NCBI RefSeq assembly: GCF_017313265.1 | Contig: NZ_JAFLQZ010000009.1 | Location: 146,406-210,405, forward strand | DNA: 64,000 nt | Direction: 5' to 3' | DNA from: Hymenobacter telluris | Lineage (GTDB): Bacteria; Bacteroidota; Bacteroidia; Cytophagales; Hymenobacteraceae | Shown: positions 51,971-60,124 of the stretch, piece after piece | Layout of the letters: every line of letters starts with the position of its first letter | Numbering within the stretch: the first letter of the stretch is position 1 | Translations under genes and position numbers: made by a program | The notes under the pieces: generated by a model | Told to the model about the DNA's origin: nothing | Databases searched by the model: none | The model's input: only the letters and a program-made list of their open reading frames with translations

Positions 51971-52552
51971 ATGGAACATTCCAGTATTCCCGGCTACACC
52001 TACGGCCAGGTCAGTCGCTCCCCGGTCACCCTCGACGAGCTGGACCTGCTCAAGCAAACCGTGCTTTTCTCTTCCGATGATGTGGCGGCCCTTGCGCAAG
52101 CCGGCCAGGTGCTGGCTCCCCAAACCGATGCCATCCTCGATGTATGGTACGGCTTCGTGGGGGCGCACCCGCACCTGTTGCGCTACTTCTCCCTCCACGG
52201 CCAGCCCGACGGCGACTACCTGGCCCGCGTCCGGGCGCGGTTTGGGCAATGGATTCTGGACCTCTGCACCAAGCCCTACGACCAGGACTGGCTGGATTAC
52301 CAGCACGAAATCGGGTTGCGGCATACCAGCATCAAGAAAAACGCCACCGATGGAGCCGCGGCCGAGCCCCTCATTCACCTGCGCTACCTCACGGCTTTTA
52401 TTGTGCCCCTCACGGCAACCATCAAGCCGTTCCTGCAAAATGGCGGGCATGCTGAGGCCCAAGTGGAAGCCATGCACGCAGCTTGGTTCAAGGCCGTAAC
52501 GCTCACGGCCACGCTTTGGTCGTACCCCTACGTCAAAGAAGGTCAGTTTTAG
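51971..52552 (+). CDS. Protoglobin (single-domain heme sensor globin)
   Basis: 193 residues from the ATG at 51971, which gives the standard protoglobin N-terminus (SIPGYTYGQVSRSPVTLDEL). Typical blocks are DLLKQTVLFSSDDVAALAQA, ILDVWYGFVGAHPHLLRYF, DYQHEIGLRHTSIKKN (probable proximal heme ligand H117), and LTATLWSYPYVKEGQF at the end. The length is normal for the family and no output domain is fused. Protoglobins bind oxygen, CO and NO; the role here is unproven. It is clustered with DUF2024 and Rof-like genes on the same strand. Confidence 0.88.
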   Translation: MEHSSIPGYTYGQVSRSPVTLDELDLLKQTVLFSSDDVAALAQAGQVLAPQTDAILDVWYGFVGAHPHLLRYFSLHGQPDGDYLARVRARFGQWILDLCTKPYDQDWLDYQHEIGLRHTSIKKNATDGAAAEPLIHLRYLTAFIVPLTATIKPFLQNGGHAEAQVEAMHAAWFKAVTLTATLWSYPYVKEGQF

Positions 52553-52578
52553 TTTCTCGCTATTAGATAGTTACGCTC

Positions 52579-52842
52579 ATGGAAGTTGCCGTTTATGACA
52601 CCTACGTCTCCAAGAAAGACGGTTCGGTTATGCACTTTGACATTCTGGTATCGGACGAGGTAGCCAGCAAGGAGCAGGTGTACCAGTTTGGCCGCCAGTA
52701 CCTCGCCACGAAAGGCCAGGCGGGCCAGCCCCTGACCGCCAATGAATGCCGGTTCTGCCACATCGAAGAGCCTACTCAGGAAGTGGTGGACGCTATTACT
52801 GCCCAAGGCTACTACATCATTGAAATGCAGGGGTGCCAGTAG
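52579..52842 (+). CDS. DUF2024-family protein (87 aa)
   Basis: The N-terminus MEVAVYDTYVSKKDGSVMHF and the end IIEMQGCQ match the DUF2024 family, which consists of small alpha/beta proteins of unknown activity. An ECRFCHIEEP motif (Cys-x-x-Cys-His) near residue 55 could bind metal or be redox-active. It starts 26 bases after the protoglobin stop and ends 26 bases before the Rof-like gene. No signal peptide is visible, so it is cytosolic. Confidence 0.82.
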   Translation: MEVAVYDTYVSKKDGSVMHFDILVSDEVASKEQVYQFGRQYLATKGQAGQPLTANECRFCHIEEPTQEVVDAITAQGYYIIEMQGCQ

Positions 52843-52868
52843 GCATCCCTATTTTCCTGCCTCCCGTC

Positions 52869-53156
52869 ATGGCTCCAACTGCCTATAAACCCATTGATTG
52901 CGGCTTTCATGATGTGCTGGAAGCCACGATAACGCGGCGCACGTACACGCACCTGCAATACTTCACCGACCTTTGGGAGTTCACCACCGTTACCGGCCTG
53001 CTCAAAAACCTGGTGAGCGAGCGTAGCGCGGAGGGCCTCGCCGAATACCTGCTACTCGACACCGGCGAGCGTATCCGGCTCGACCGGGTGGTGAACGTGA
53101 ACGGCACCTTCGCCCCACCTTTTCGCCACTACCTCGATTTCACCTGCGACTGCTGA
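52869..53156 (+). CDS. Rho-binding antiterminator (Rof/YaeO-like) small protein
   Basis: 95 residues from the ATG at 52869; an upstream in-frame start adds 12 residues and overlaps the DUF2024 gene. The Rof pattern is visible: YKPIDCGFHDVLEATITRR at the N-terminus, LLKNLVSERSAEGLAEYLLL in the middle, and DTGERIRLDRVVNVNG as the Sm-like beta strands. The chain ends in CDC. Rof of E. coli binds Rho and inhibits termination; the activity in this lineage is inferred only. It is the last gene of a four-gene run and convergent with a MocR regulator. Confidence 0.65.
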   Translation: MAPTAYKPIDCGFHDVLEATITRRTYTHLQYFTDLWEFTTVTGLLKNLVSERSAEGLAEYLLLDTGERIRLDRVVNVNGTFAPPFRHYLDFTCDC

Positions 53157-53300
53157 TTGCGCGGTTAGCTGGTGCAATCGTGCTCGGCATAACAGCTCGC
53201 TGGCTTTCAACTATAAAGCTTTCTGGCTGTACTGGTAGGTAGTTGTATTGCAATGTCTTTTCGGCGGGTTCAGTGGCATTCCGGCTTCTGAATCCGCCGC

Positions 53301-54776
53301 TTAGCTTCCAGGCTGGCGCAGCACGGCCCCGAGCTGCTCCACCCCATATGCTAGTTCGGTGGGCGTAAGCGCCGCGTAGCCCATCCGCACGGCATTGGTG
53401 GTTGGGTCTGCCAGGTAGTAGCGGCTGCCGGGCGTGATAATCACCTTGCGGCGTGCCAGTTCCTGCGCCACCTCTTCCAGGTTCACCTCTTCTGCAAACT
53501 TCACCCACAGCGCCATACCGCCGGCGGGCAGCGTGAAATCCACGGGAGTACCCGGCAGGTGGCGCAGGGCGTTGGCCAGCGCGTCGCGGCGCAGGTGGTA
53601 CTCGGCGTGGGCCCGGCGCGTGTGCCGCTTGATTTCGCCTTCATCGATGAGGTCGGCCACGGCCTGTTCCAGCACCGTGTCGCCTTGCCGGTCTATCAGC
53701 GCCCGCAGCCGGCCCAGGGCCGTGATGAAGGTCGCCGGGCCGGTGACGTAGCCGATGCGCAGGGCCGGCGCAATCAGCTTGGAGAGTGAGCTGATGTAGA
53801 TAACCACGCCGTGCGGGTCGGCCGAGGCCAGCGGCAGCATGGGCTGGTAGTGAAAGTGAAACTCGTGGTCGTAGTCGTCTTCGATGATGGCCACGCCGTA
53901 GCGGGCGGCCAGGGCCAGCAGCTGCACGCGGCGCGCGGCGCGCAGCGTCACGGTGGTCGGAAATTGATGGTGCGGCGTCAGGTACAGGGCCCGCACCTTT
54001 TGGCGCTGGCACAGTGCTTCCAGCTCGTCCACGCGCAGGCCTTCCTCGTCCACCGGCACCGGGGCCAGCTCGGCGCCGAATAGCCGGAAGGTTTGCCAGG
54101 CCGGCGGGTAGCCGGGGTTTTCGACGGCCACTACGTCGCCGGGCTGGAGGAGCAGGCTGGCCGTTAGGTAGAGGGCCATTTGGGTGCCGCGGGTCAGGCA
54201 GATGCTGGCCGGGGTGGTGCTCAGGCCGCGGTCCTGGTTGAGCATGCGCGAGAGGGCTTCGCGCAGGGGCAGGCTACCCAGGGGGCTGTCGTAGCCCAGC
54301 TGGTTGCGGCGGCCGCGGCCCTGCATCACGCGGCGGTAGGCGCTGGCCAGCGTGGCCACGGGCGCGAGCCGGGCATCGGGCGTGCCGTCGTTGAACACCA
54401 GGGCGCCGGGTATGGCCACGAGCGGTTGCTCTAGCTCGAACGGGTCTTGCCACCGAAAGCCAGGCACCGCAACCGGGCCGCTGGCGGCGGGCGCAAAGGC
54501 CGTTGGGCTACTTTCGGGCAGCCGGCTCGACACGAAGGTGCCACGGGTATTCTGCGACTCCAACCAGCCCTGAGCCAGTAGCTCTTCGTAGGCCAGTACC
54601 GCCGTTTTGCGGTTCACGCCCAGCTGCTTAGCCAGCTCCCGGGTGCCGGGCAGGGCAGTGCCGGGCTGCAACCTTCCGCGGCGGATTTCGGCGGCAATCA
54701 ACTCGCTGATTTGCAAGTACACGGCGCGGCCCGCCGCGAAGGTTGGGTGAAAGTTGGTATCCCAGGCGCGTAGCAT
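53301..54776 (-). CDS. MocR/GntR-family transcriptional regulator with aminotransferase-like domain
   Basis: 491 residues. An N-terminal GntR winged helix (about 15-85: YLQISELIAAEIRRGRLQPG, TALPGTRELAKQLGVNRKT) is fused to a class I aminotransferase-like domain. Its PLP lysine is probably K333 in YISSLSKLIAPALRIGY, with IIEDDYDHEFHF upstream. Such MocR/PdxR proteins use PLP or an amino-acid adduct as a signal. It is divergent from the cupin and DapA-family genes and is the likely regulator of both. Confidence 0.92.
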   Translation of the reverse strand: MLRAWDTNFHPTFAAGRAVYLQISELIAAEIRRGRLQPGTALPGTRELAKQLGVNRKTAVLAYEELLAQGWLESQNTRGTFVSSRLPESSPTAFAPAASGPVAVPGFRWQDPFELEQPLVAIPGALVFNDGTPDARLAPVATLASAYRRVMQGRGRRNQLGYDSPLGSLPLREALSRMLNQDRGLSTTPASICLTRGTQMALYLTASLLLQPGDVVAVENPGYPPAWQTFRLFGAELAPVPVDEEGLRVDELEALCQRQKVRALYLTPHHQFPTTVTLRAARRVQLLALAARYGVAIIEDDYDHEFHFHYQPMLPLASADPHGVVIYISSLSKLIAPALRIGYVTGPATFITALGRLRALIDRQGDTVLEQAVADLIDEGEIKRHTRRAHAEYHLRRDALANALRHLPGTPVDFTLPAGGMALWVKFAEEVNLEEVAQELARRKVIITPGSRYYLADPTTNAVRMGYAALTPTELAYGVEQLGAVLRQPGS

Positions 54777-54809
54777 GGCTGGACCCGTTTGTTTGGGTGA
54801 ACTGGATGA

Positions 54810-54870
54810 CTTAACGGGGCCAAGTTAAGAAGAGTTTTGCAGGGTCAAAAGCCGAAAGTAAAGCTGACCC
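54810..54870. promoter_or_regulatory. Candidate operator in the MocR/cupin divergent region
   Basis: The 161-base gap holds two small inverted repeats: CTTAAC (54810-54815) with GTTAAG (54824-54829), and GGGTCA (54842-54847) with TGACCC (54865-54870). Either could bind the MocR regulator. This is suggestive only, as six-base arms occur by chance. Confidence 0.3.
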
Positions 54871-54937
54871 AGGTAGTAAAACAGCTGCTGGTGGCCCCGA
54901 CGCATGATTTCCTTTCACTCTAAACTGTTCCTGCTTT

Positions 54938-55405
54938 ATGGAAACCGCAGTAAAAGACAAACCCTTCCAATCGTCTGATTTTCACCGTACCTACGCCCGC
55001 CCCGAGGTCCGGATGCCCGCGAAGCTGCACCACCCCAACGTGGAGCAGGCCGGCGCCCACGACCAGTTTTCGATGGAGCGCAAGCACCCCGTCTTCTTCG
55101 TGGATTTGCCCACGGTGGCTTTGAGCATGACCATCGGCGGCTTGCTGCCCGGCCAGGTTACCAACCAGCACCGCCACACCTACGAAACGGTGATTTACGT
55201 CATCGAAGGTGAGGGCTACACCCAAATTGAGGACCGGATTGTGGAGTGGAAGGCCGGCGACGCCATCTACATCCCCATCTGGGCCTGGCACAACCACGGC
55301 AACCGCAGCGCAACGGTGGGCGCCCGCTACATCGCCTGCGAAAACGCGCCCCTGCTGCAAAACCTAGGGGTGGCCCTGCGCGAAGAGCGTGGCCGCGACC
55401 TATAA
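54938..55405 (+). CDS. Cupin-domain protein (155 aa)
   Basis: A single cupin barrel (about 55-140). Motif 1 is TNQHRHTYETVIYVIEGEGY and motif 2 is DAIYIPIWAWHNHGN. The His/Glu/His metal-ligand set (H-x-H...E, then H) is present, so it can bind a metal such as Fe or Mn. The N-terminal 45 residues are an extension. It may be a dioxygenase or isomerase of a small acid; the substrate is unknown. It starts the operon divergent from MocR and is followed after 26 bases by a DapA-family gene. Confidence 0.82.
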   Translation: METAVKDKPFQSSDFHRTYARPEVRMPAKLHHPNVEQAGAHDQFSMERKHPVFFVDLPTVALSMTIGGLLPGQVTNQHRHTYETVIYVIEGEGYTQIEDRIVEWKAGDAIYIPIWAWHNHGNRSATVGARYIACENAPLLQNLGVALREERGRDL

Positions 55406-55431
55406 ATCAATATTTTAAACCGATTTCTTCG

Positions 55432-56334
55432 ATGAATCCGAACGTCCCTTTTCGCGGCATCATTGCCTACCCCATCACGCCCTTCACCGCCGACAGTGCG
55501 GTGGACCTGCCCACCTACCGCCACCTCGTAGAGCGCCTCGTGGCCAGCGGCTCGCACGGTATTGCCCCGCTCGGCAGCACCGGCGTGTTGCCCTACCTCA
55601 CCGATGAGGAGCGCGACGCCGTTGCCGAGGCGACTATGCAACAGGTGGCGGGCCGCGTGCCGGTGCTGGTGGGCGTGTCGCACCTCACCACGGCCGGCGC
55701 GGTGCGCCACGCCCGCTTTGCCGAGCAGGCCGGCGCGGCCGGCGTCATGGTCATCCCGATGAGCTACTGGAAGCTCACCGACGACGAGATTTTCCGGCAT
55801 TTCGACCGGGTGGCCAGCGCCATTTCGGTGCCGATTATGGCTTATAACAACCCGGCCACGGGCGGCCTGGATATGTCGCCCACGCTGCTCAAGCGCCTGC
55901 TCGAAATCCCGAACGTAACCATGATAAAGGAAAGCAGCGGCGACGTGCAGCGCATGCAGGCTTTGCGCCAGCTGCTGGGCGAGGACGTGGCTTTCTATAA
56001 CGGCTCTAATCCGCTGGCCCTGGCGGCTTTTGCGGCCGGCGCTACCGGCTGGTGCACCGCCGCCCCCAACCTCATTCCGGAGCTGAACCTAGGGCTCTAC
56101 AAAGCCGTGCAGCGCCAAAACCTGGGTGAGGCCCGGCAGCTCTTCTACCAGCAGTTTGAGCTGCTCCAGTTCATTGTGGCCAAAGGGTTGCCCCGCGCCA
56201 TCAAAGCTGGCTTGGAGTTGCAGGGCCAACCGGCCGGCGAATTGCGGGCCCCCCTCCAGCCCCTAACGGAAACCGAGCAACAGGAACTCCGGCGCATCCT
56301 GAACCGCGTGCCCCAAGAAGTTGCCGTCAGCTGA
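55432..56334 (+). CDS. DapA/NAL-superfamily aldolase (dihydrodipicolinate synthase-like)
   Basis: About 300 residues from the ATG at 55432; an upstream in-frame extension would overlap the cupin gene and is not protein-like. The Schiff-base lysine is K166 in VTMIKESSGD and the catalytic tyrosine Y138 in PIMAYNNPATGG. GSTGVLPYLTDEER, near residue 45, is the family's GT-type motif, here STG. The length and residue spacing match DapA-superfamily class I aldolases. Pairing with a cupin gene and MocR rather than lysine genes suggests a catabolic aldolase or dehydratase acting on a keto acid. A UUCG-loop terminator follows. Confidence 0.9.
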   Translation: MNPNVPFRGIIAYPITPFTADSAVDLPTYRHLVERLVASGSHGIAPLGSTGVLPYLTDEERDAVAEATMQQVAGRVPVLVGVSHLTTAGAVRHARFAEQAGAAGVMVIPMSYWKLTDDEIFRHFDRVASAISVPIMAYNNPATGGLDMSPTLLKRLLEIPNVTMIKESSGDVQRMQALRQLLGEDVAFYNGSNPLALAAFAAGATGWCTAAPNLIPELNLGLYKAVQRQNLGEARQLFYQQFELLQFIVAKGLPRAIKAGLELQGQPAGELRAPLQPLTETEQQELRRILNRVPQEVAVS

Positions 56335-56363
56335 TTACTGGCACAAACAGCATACGGCTAATC

Positions 56364-56391
56364 TGCCCACCCGGCTTCGGCGGGGTGGGCA
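56364..56391 (+). terminator. Terminator hairpin with UUCG loop after the DapA-like gene
   Basis: TGCCCACCCGGC at 56364-56375 and GCGGGGTGGGCA at 56380-56391 pair with one mismatch around a TTCG loop. It lies 30 bases after the DapA-like stop. It has no long U-run but high stability. Confidence 0.7.
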
Positions 56392-56470
56392 ATAGGGCTG
56401 CTGCGAGGAAGTAACAGCGGTTTGCATTGGGTGATTGAGCTACCTGCCTAACTGCTTGGTAGCCTTTAGC

Positions 56471-58891
56471 TTATTGCACCACTTTTACTTGGAAAGTAAA
56501 GCTGGTGCTGCCGGTAGTGCCTTCTCGGCTAAGGCCTTGCACCACCACCCGGTAGCTTCCAAGCTGGTCGGAGGTATAAAAGGATAGCGTTAGCTCGTGG
56601 GCTGCTGTTGCGGTGGCTTGGGGGTTCCAATACAGCAAGTTGCGAAAATCAGGCAACCGGCTTTTCGCCGCGGCCGGGGTATCGTAGCGTGGCGCATAAA
56701 AATCGCGCTGCCCTTGTAAGCCGGTGTATTCCTGCAACAAGGCTTGAGGATCGGGGGGGAAACCGGCCAAATCACCGGAGTAGGTGGTGTAGCTGATGAG
56801 GCCCTCATGAATGGCAGGACCCACTACGTAGCGGCTGGTTACCACATCGAGCTGGCGTATTTTCAGCGGATCGAAGGCCATAATGCGGTTGACATCAAAG
56901 ACGGGCATGCCGTCGAGCAGCACCAGCGGGTTTTCCATGGTGGTGCGCAGTTTTTGGTCGGGAATCAGGAAGTGAAAACCGTCTTTGCGGGCTCGTACCA
57001 ACACCCCCGGCACGTATTCGCGCATCACGTCTTCCAGGGTTTTGAAGCGGGTGTACTTATCCAGCAAATACTGCTCGGTAGGCTTGCCATAGAAAGGCAG
57101 GCTATCAGTGCCGGGCAGCCGGTAAGCCGCCGGGCTGCTCGGGGGGTACTGTTGCTGCACCTGCGCCTGCACATGCCGCCTCAGCAAACTCGGCGCCACC
57201 CCTGCCGGCAGGACCAGCGGAGCCAGTTGGCTATCGGCGAAGTGCGAGGAGAAAGGGCTGAAAATCTCCACCCGGTGCGCGCTGCTTTGGCGAGTATCGG
57301 TTTGGGCTATCAGTTGTTTAGCGCCGTGCCAGTCAGGTACTTCCACCAGGATGCTGCCGTCCGTTTGGCTGAGGGCGTTGTAGAGCTGCGGGAAGCGGCT
57401 GGGCGCAGTTAGGTACACCATCTGGCCGGCTACCGGTGCTCCGGTACTGCTGTTCACCACGCGGCCCCGCATGAGGTGGCCGTGGAGTTCGGGCGGGTAA
57501 ACTGGCCGGGTAGTGGAGTCTGTGAGCACGTTGGTCCAGCTAAACCGGCGCCAGCCCTGCGTCAGCATCAGGTTGTCGGCGGCTTGGCTGTTGGCGGCTT
57601 TGAGGTAATATGCTGGGTTTTCAATCCGGCCTTTTACATCGGCGCTCAGCCAGAGGTAGCTCGTGAGGTCGGGGCCTGCTTGGGCCGATAAGGAATCGAG
57701 CTGGTAAACGGCCACCGACAGGTTAGCCGCCTGAGTTGCTGTCAGGTGTAGCGTTACTTTTTCGCGGGCAGTGTACTGCGGCTTGTTGGTGCGGGCGCTC
57801 AAGGCAAACGTATCCGACGGCGGCCGAAAATATAGCCGCTCACAAACGGGTTGGCGGCGACTATTGAATAGGGTGAAGTGCGAAACGCCCGCCAACAGTT
57901 GCCGCTTAGGCACCGAAAATACGGTTTGCCCGTTTTGTAATTGCCCGGCAGCGGCTACGGTTACTTGGTGCCGGGCGTGCCCCAGCAGATACAGCTTTTC
58001 GCTGGTGCGGGCCTCGCCCTGGGCCTGCACTACCACGCGCAGCTGCTCCGTGTTTGTGTCTTCGAGGCGCAGCACGTACCCTTGTTCTTGCACCGCTGGC
58101 AGGTTGTACGTAACGGTCTGCTGGTTTGCCAGTTTAAGAACAGCGCGGTACGCCGCTCCGGCCTTTGTAGGAGTAAACGAGAAACTGCCCATGCCGTAGC
58201 GCAAGGTGCTAAACTTAGCCATTACACTACCCACCTGATCCAATACAGTGCCTGTTGCATCTAGGCTTTGGCCGCTGCTGTCCGTTATTTTAAACCCTAC
58301 TTTGCTGGTCAGGCCCTGTACTAAATAGCCGCCTTCGGGGAAAAACTGCGCGTCGAGGCGGGGAGCGGGGCGGCTGGCCATCAAGCCCAGTGGTGTGCGG
58401 GTGTTGAGGATGGTAACGGTGCTGTGGAAATAATACTCTGGCCCGAAGTTCTTCATCCAGCTAGTGTAGGCGCGCACAGTGTAGCGGCCTGATGGTAGTT
58501 CCGGCGGCAGCACCAACGAGCCTTGGCCGGTGGCATCGTGCAGGGCTATGGCCGCTTGTAACACCGGCGTCTGTTGCGGGTTGAGCACCTCCACGTAAGC
58601 CACCGTGCTGCTGGCCAGGGGCTGCGGCGTGGTGCCGGCCACCACGTATAGCTTAAACCACATGGTTTCGCCGCTCACGTAGCTTGGTCGGTCGAGGTGG
58701 GCAAATATCTTCTCAAGGGGCATGCGCTGGCCGTACTGCGCAAAGCGTTGGCCGATGCCTTCCAAAGAATCGGGGGCAGATTGGGCGGCTACCGGCCCCG
58801 CCCACCACAGTGCTGCCGCAACAAAGCAGAGGACGAGGGGTCGACGAAATAAGTAATTCCAATAGAAGAACAATAGGTGACAACCAGCCAT
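56471..58891 (-). CDS. MG2-domain exported protein with plug-like C-terminal region
   Basis: About 806 residues from the ATG at 58891; a TTG six codons upstream is less likely. A signal peptide precedes KIFAHLDRPSYVSGETMWFK (about residues 60-80), the start of an alpha-2-macroglobulin-type MG2 domain. Further beta-sandwich repeats follow, for example SGRYTVRAYTSWMKNFGPEY and RLDAQFFPEGGYLVQGLTSK. A segment near residues 620-720 (TLEDVMREYVPGVLVR, PLVLLDGMPVFD, IRQLDVVTSRYV) resembles the plug of a TonB-dependent receptor without a barrel. The encoded order receptor, DUF4249, MG2 recurs in Bacteroidota; the function is unknown. It is probably surface-exposed or periplasmic. Confidence 0.78.
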   Translation of the reverse strand: MAGCHLLFFYWNYLFRRPLVLCFVAAALWWAGPVAAQSAPDSLEGIGQRFAQYGQRMPLEKIFAHLDRPSYVSGETMWFKLYVVAGTTPQPLASSTVAYVEVLNPQQTPVLQAAIALHDATGQGSLVLPPELPSGRYTVRAYTSWMKNFGPEYYFHSTVTILNTRTPLGLMASRPAPRLDAQFFPEGGYLVQGLTSKVGFKITDSSGQSLDATGTVLDQVGSVMAKFSTLRYGMGSFSFTPTKAGAAYRAVLKLANQQTVTYNLPAVQEQGYVLRLEDTNTEQLRVVVQAQGEARTSEKLYLLGHARHQVTVAAAGQLQNGQTVFSVPKRQLLAGVSHFTLFNSRRQPVCERLYFRPPSDTFALSARTNKPQYTAREKVTLHLTATQAANLSVAVYQLDSLSAQAGPDLTSYLWLSADVKGRIENPAYYLKAANSQAADNLMLTQGWRRFSWTNVLTDSTTRPVYPPELHGHLMRGRVVNSSTGAPVAGQMVYLTAPSRFPQLYNALSQTDGSILVEVPDWHGAKQLIAQTDTRQSSAHRVEIFSPFSSHFADSQLAPLVLPAGVAPSLLRRHVQAQVQQQYPPSSPAAYRLPGTDSLPFYGKPTEQYLLDKYTRFKTLEDVMREYVPGVLVRARKDGFHFLIPDQKLRTTMENPLVLLDGMPVFDVNRIMAFDPLKIRQLDVVTSRYVVGPAIHEGLISYTTYSGDLAGFPPDPQALLQEYTGLQGQRDFYAPRYDTPAAAKSRLPDFRNLLYWNPQATATAAHELTLSFYTSDQLGSYRVVVQGLSREGTTGSTSFTFQVKVVQ

Positions 58892-58947
58892 AGCGTAGCG
58901 AGTAACCAATCAGATGTCAGGAAATAGTTGGTAGCTGATCGGGCCGC

Positions 58948-60111
58948 CTATGGCCAGAAGGCCGGCTTAACGTTGGTGCCTCGGTAGCGGCAGTCGGCGC
59001 AAAAGGCAAAGGCCCGGCTGTAGCCTATCAGAATAAGCCCCGTTCGAGGGTCGAAAACCCGATATACAGGAATCCTGTTGGCATCGAATTGTGATGCCAG
59101 CACACTCGGAACCAAGCTGCTTACTGTGTCGGGCTGTTCGCATAGTTTTTCGTAACCCGTCAGGAAGCGTGTGCCGGGCGGCAGTTCGCTGACGTCGATA
59201 AATAGCCGACGCTCAGTCATGGAGCTGGCCCCTACGTAGCCAATTACCAGTTCTGAGGCGTCTTGTAAGCTATGCACGTTGCCGGTGAGCTGGGTGGGCA
59301 GCGGGTCGAAAAGGGTGCCCAAGCTTTCCGTGTTTCGTTTCAGCCGCTCCCAGTAGGTGAATTCCTCTTGGGTTTGGGCATACTGCTGCACGAGGATGCT
59401 GTACTTGAAGCGCAGCTTATCCGAGTTGTCAGGCAGCAGCGCCAACGGAAACTTCGACACAACATCTTGGTTGAGCCGGGCCGTGCTGCTTTGCAGCACC
59501 GTCGTGGAATTTTCGGTGCGCCAGCACCTACTAATATCTTCCACGCGCGGCCGCATCATCCCATTCACAAACTCGAACTCGGAGGTATAAGGCGACTTGA
59601 ACTCCCACGTTTCCTGGTAGGTCCACCGGTAGTAGCGGGTGGCCCCGGTGTCGTCGTGCGCATCCACGTACAGCTGCACGCCGTTGCGCTCCGAGGCCCA
59701 CGACAATTGGTCGATGGGGGGCGTGAGTTTGCCGGTTACCAGGTCGGAGGCGTATTCGCGGCCGGCGGCGGTGCGCAGGTGCAGCCGGTATTGCCGGTTT
59801 ACGTCGAGGGTTAAGTTGGCCGAGGTGTATACGCCAGGTGTTTGCTCGGTGAGGGCGTAACGGGTGCCGGCGGCATCTTCAATAGCCACGGTGGCTCGGG
59901 CTTCGGGCGGCGACACGTCAGTTTTCAGGTCGCGGGTGCGCGAGAGCCGCACCGTCGTGACGCCCCGCAGGTTGATAATGCCTTCCACCACCAAGTAACT
60001 CTCGGGCGAGCTGACTACGTCGGGCTCGTATTCTTCAATGCACCCGGTCAGCCACACCAGCAGGCCCAGCAGCAGACTCCCCATTCTATGCGCCATCTTC
60101 TGATTTGCCAT
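58948..60111 (-). CDS. DUF4249-family lipoprotein
   Basis: 387 residues. Lipoprotein signal SLLLGLLVWLTGC. The DUF4249 beta-sandwich begins SYLVVEGIINLRGVTTVRLS and continues with RATVAIEDAAGTRYALTEQT and YRLHLRTAAGREYASDLV. The family is a surface lipoprotein of unknown ligand that occurs with TonB-dependent receptors, as here: its start lies 13 bases after the receptor stop. The C-terminal half carries cysteines at a spacing (CRWTEN-like and FAFCADCRYRG) that might form disulfides. The same operon continues into the MG2 gene. Confidence 0.85.
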   Translation of the reverse strand: MANQKMAHRMGSLLLGLLVWLTGCIEEYEPDVVSSPESYLVVEGIINLRGVTTVRLSRTRDLKTDVSPPEARATVAIEDAAGTRYALTEQTPGVYTSANLTLDVNRQYRLHLRTAAGREYASDLVTGKLTPPIDQLSWASERNGVQLYVDAHDDTGATRYYRWTYQETWEFKSPYTSEFEFVNGMMRPRVEDISRCWRTENSTTVLQSSTARLNQDVVSKFPLALLPDNSDKLRFKYSILVQQYAQTQEEFTYWERLKRNTESLGTLFDPLPTQLTGNVHSLQDASELVIGYVGASSMTERRLFIDVSELPPGTRFLTGYEKLCEQPDTVSSLVPSVLASQFDANRIPVYRVFDPRTGLILIGYSRAFAFCADCRYRGTNVKPAFWP

Positions 60112-60124
60112 GAGTTAGACCTGT

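Noticed and set aside
55246..55431. N-terminal extension of the DapA-like gene
   Set aside because: Overlaps the cupin gene in another frame and is Arg/His/Pro-rich; family length fits a start at 55432.
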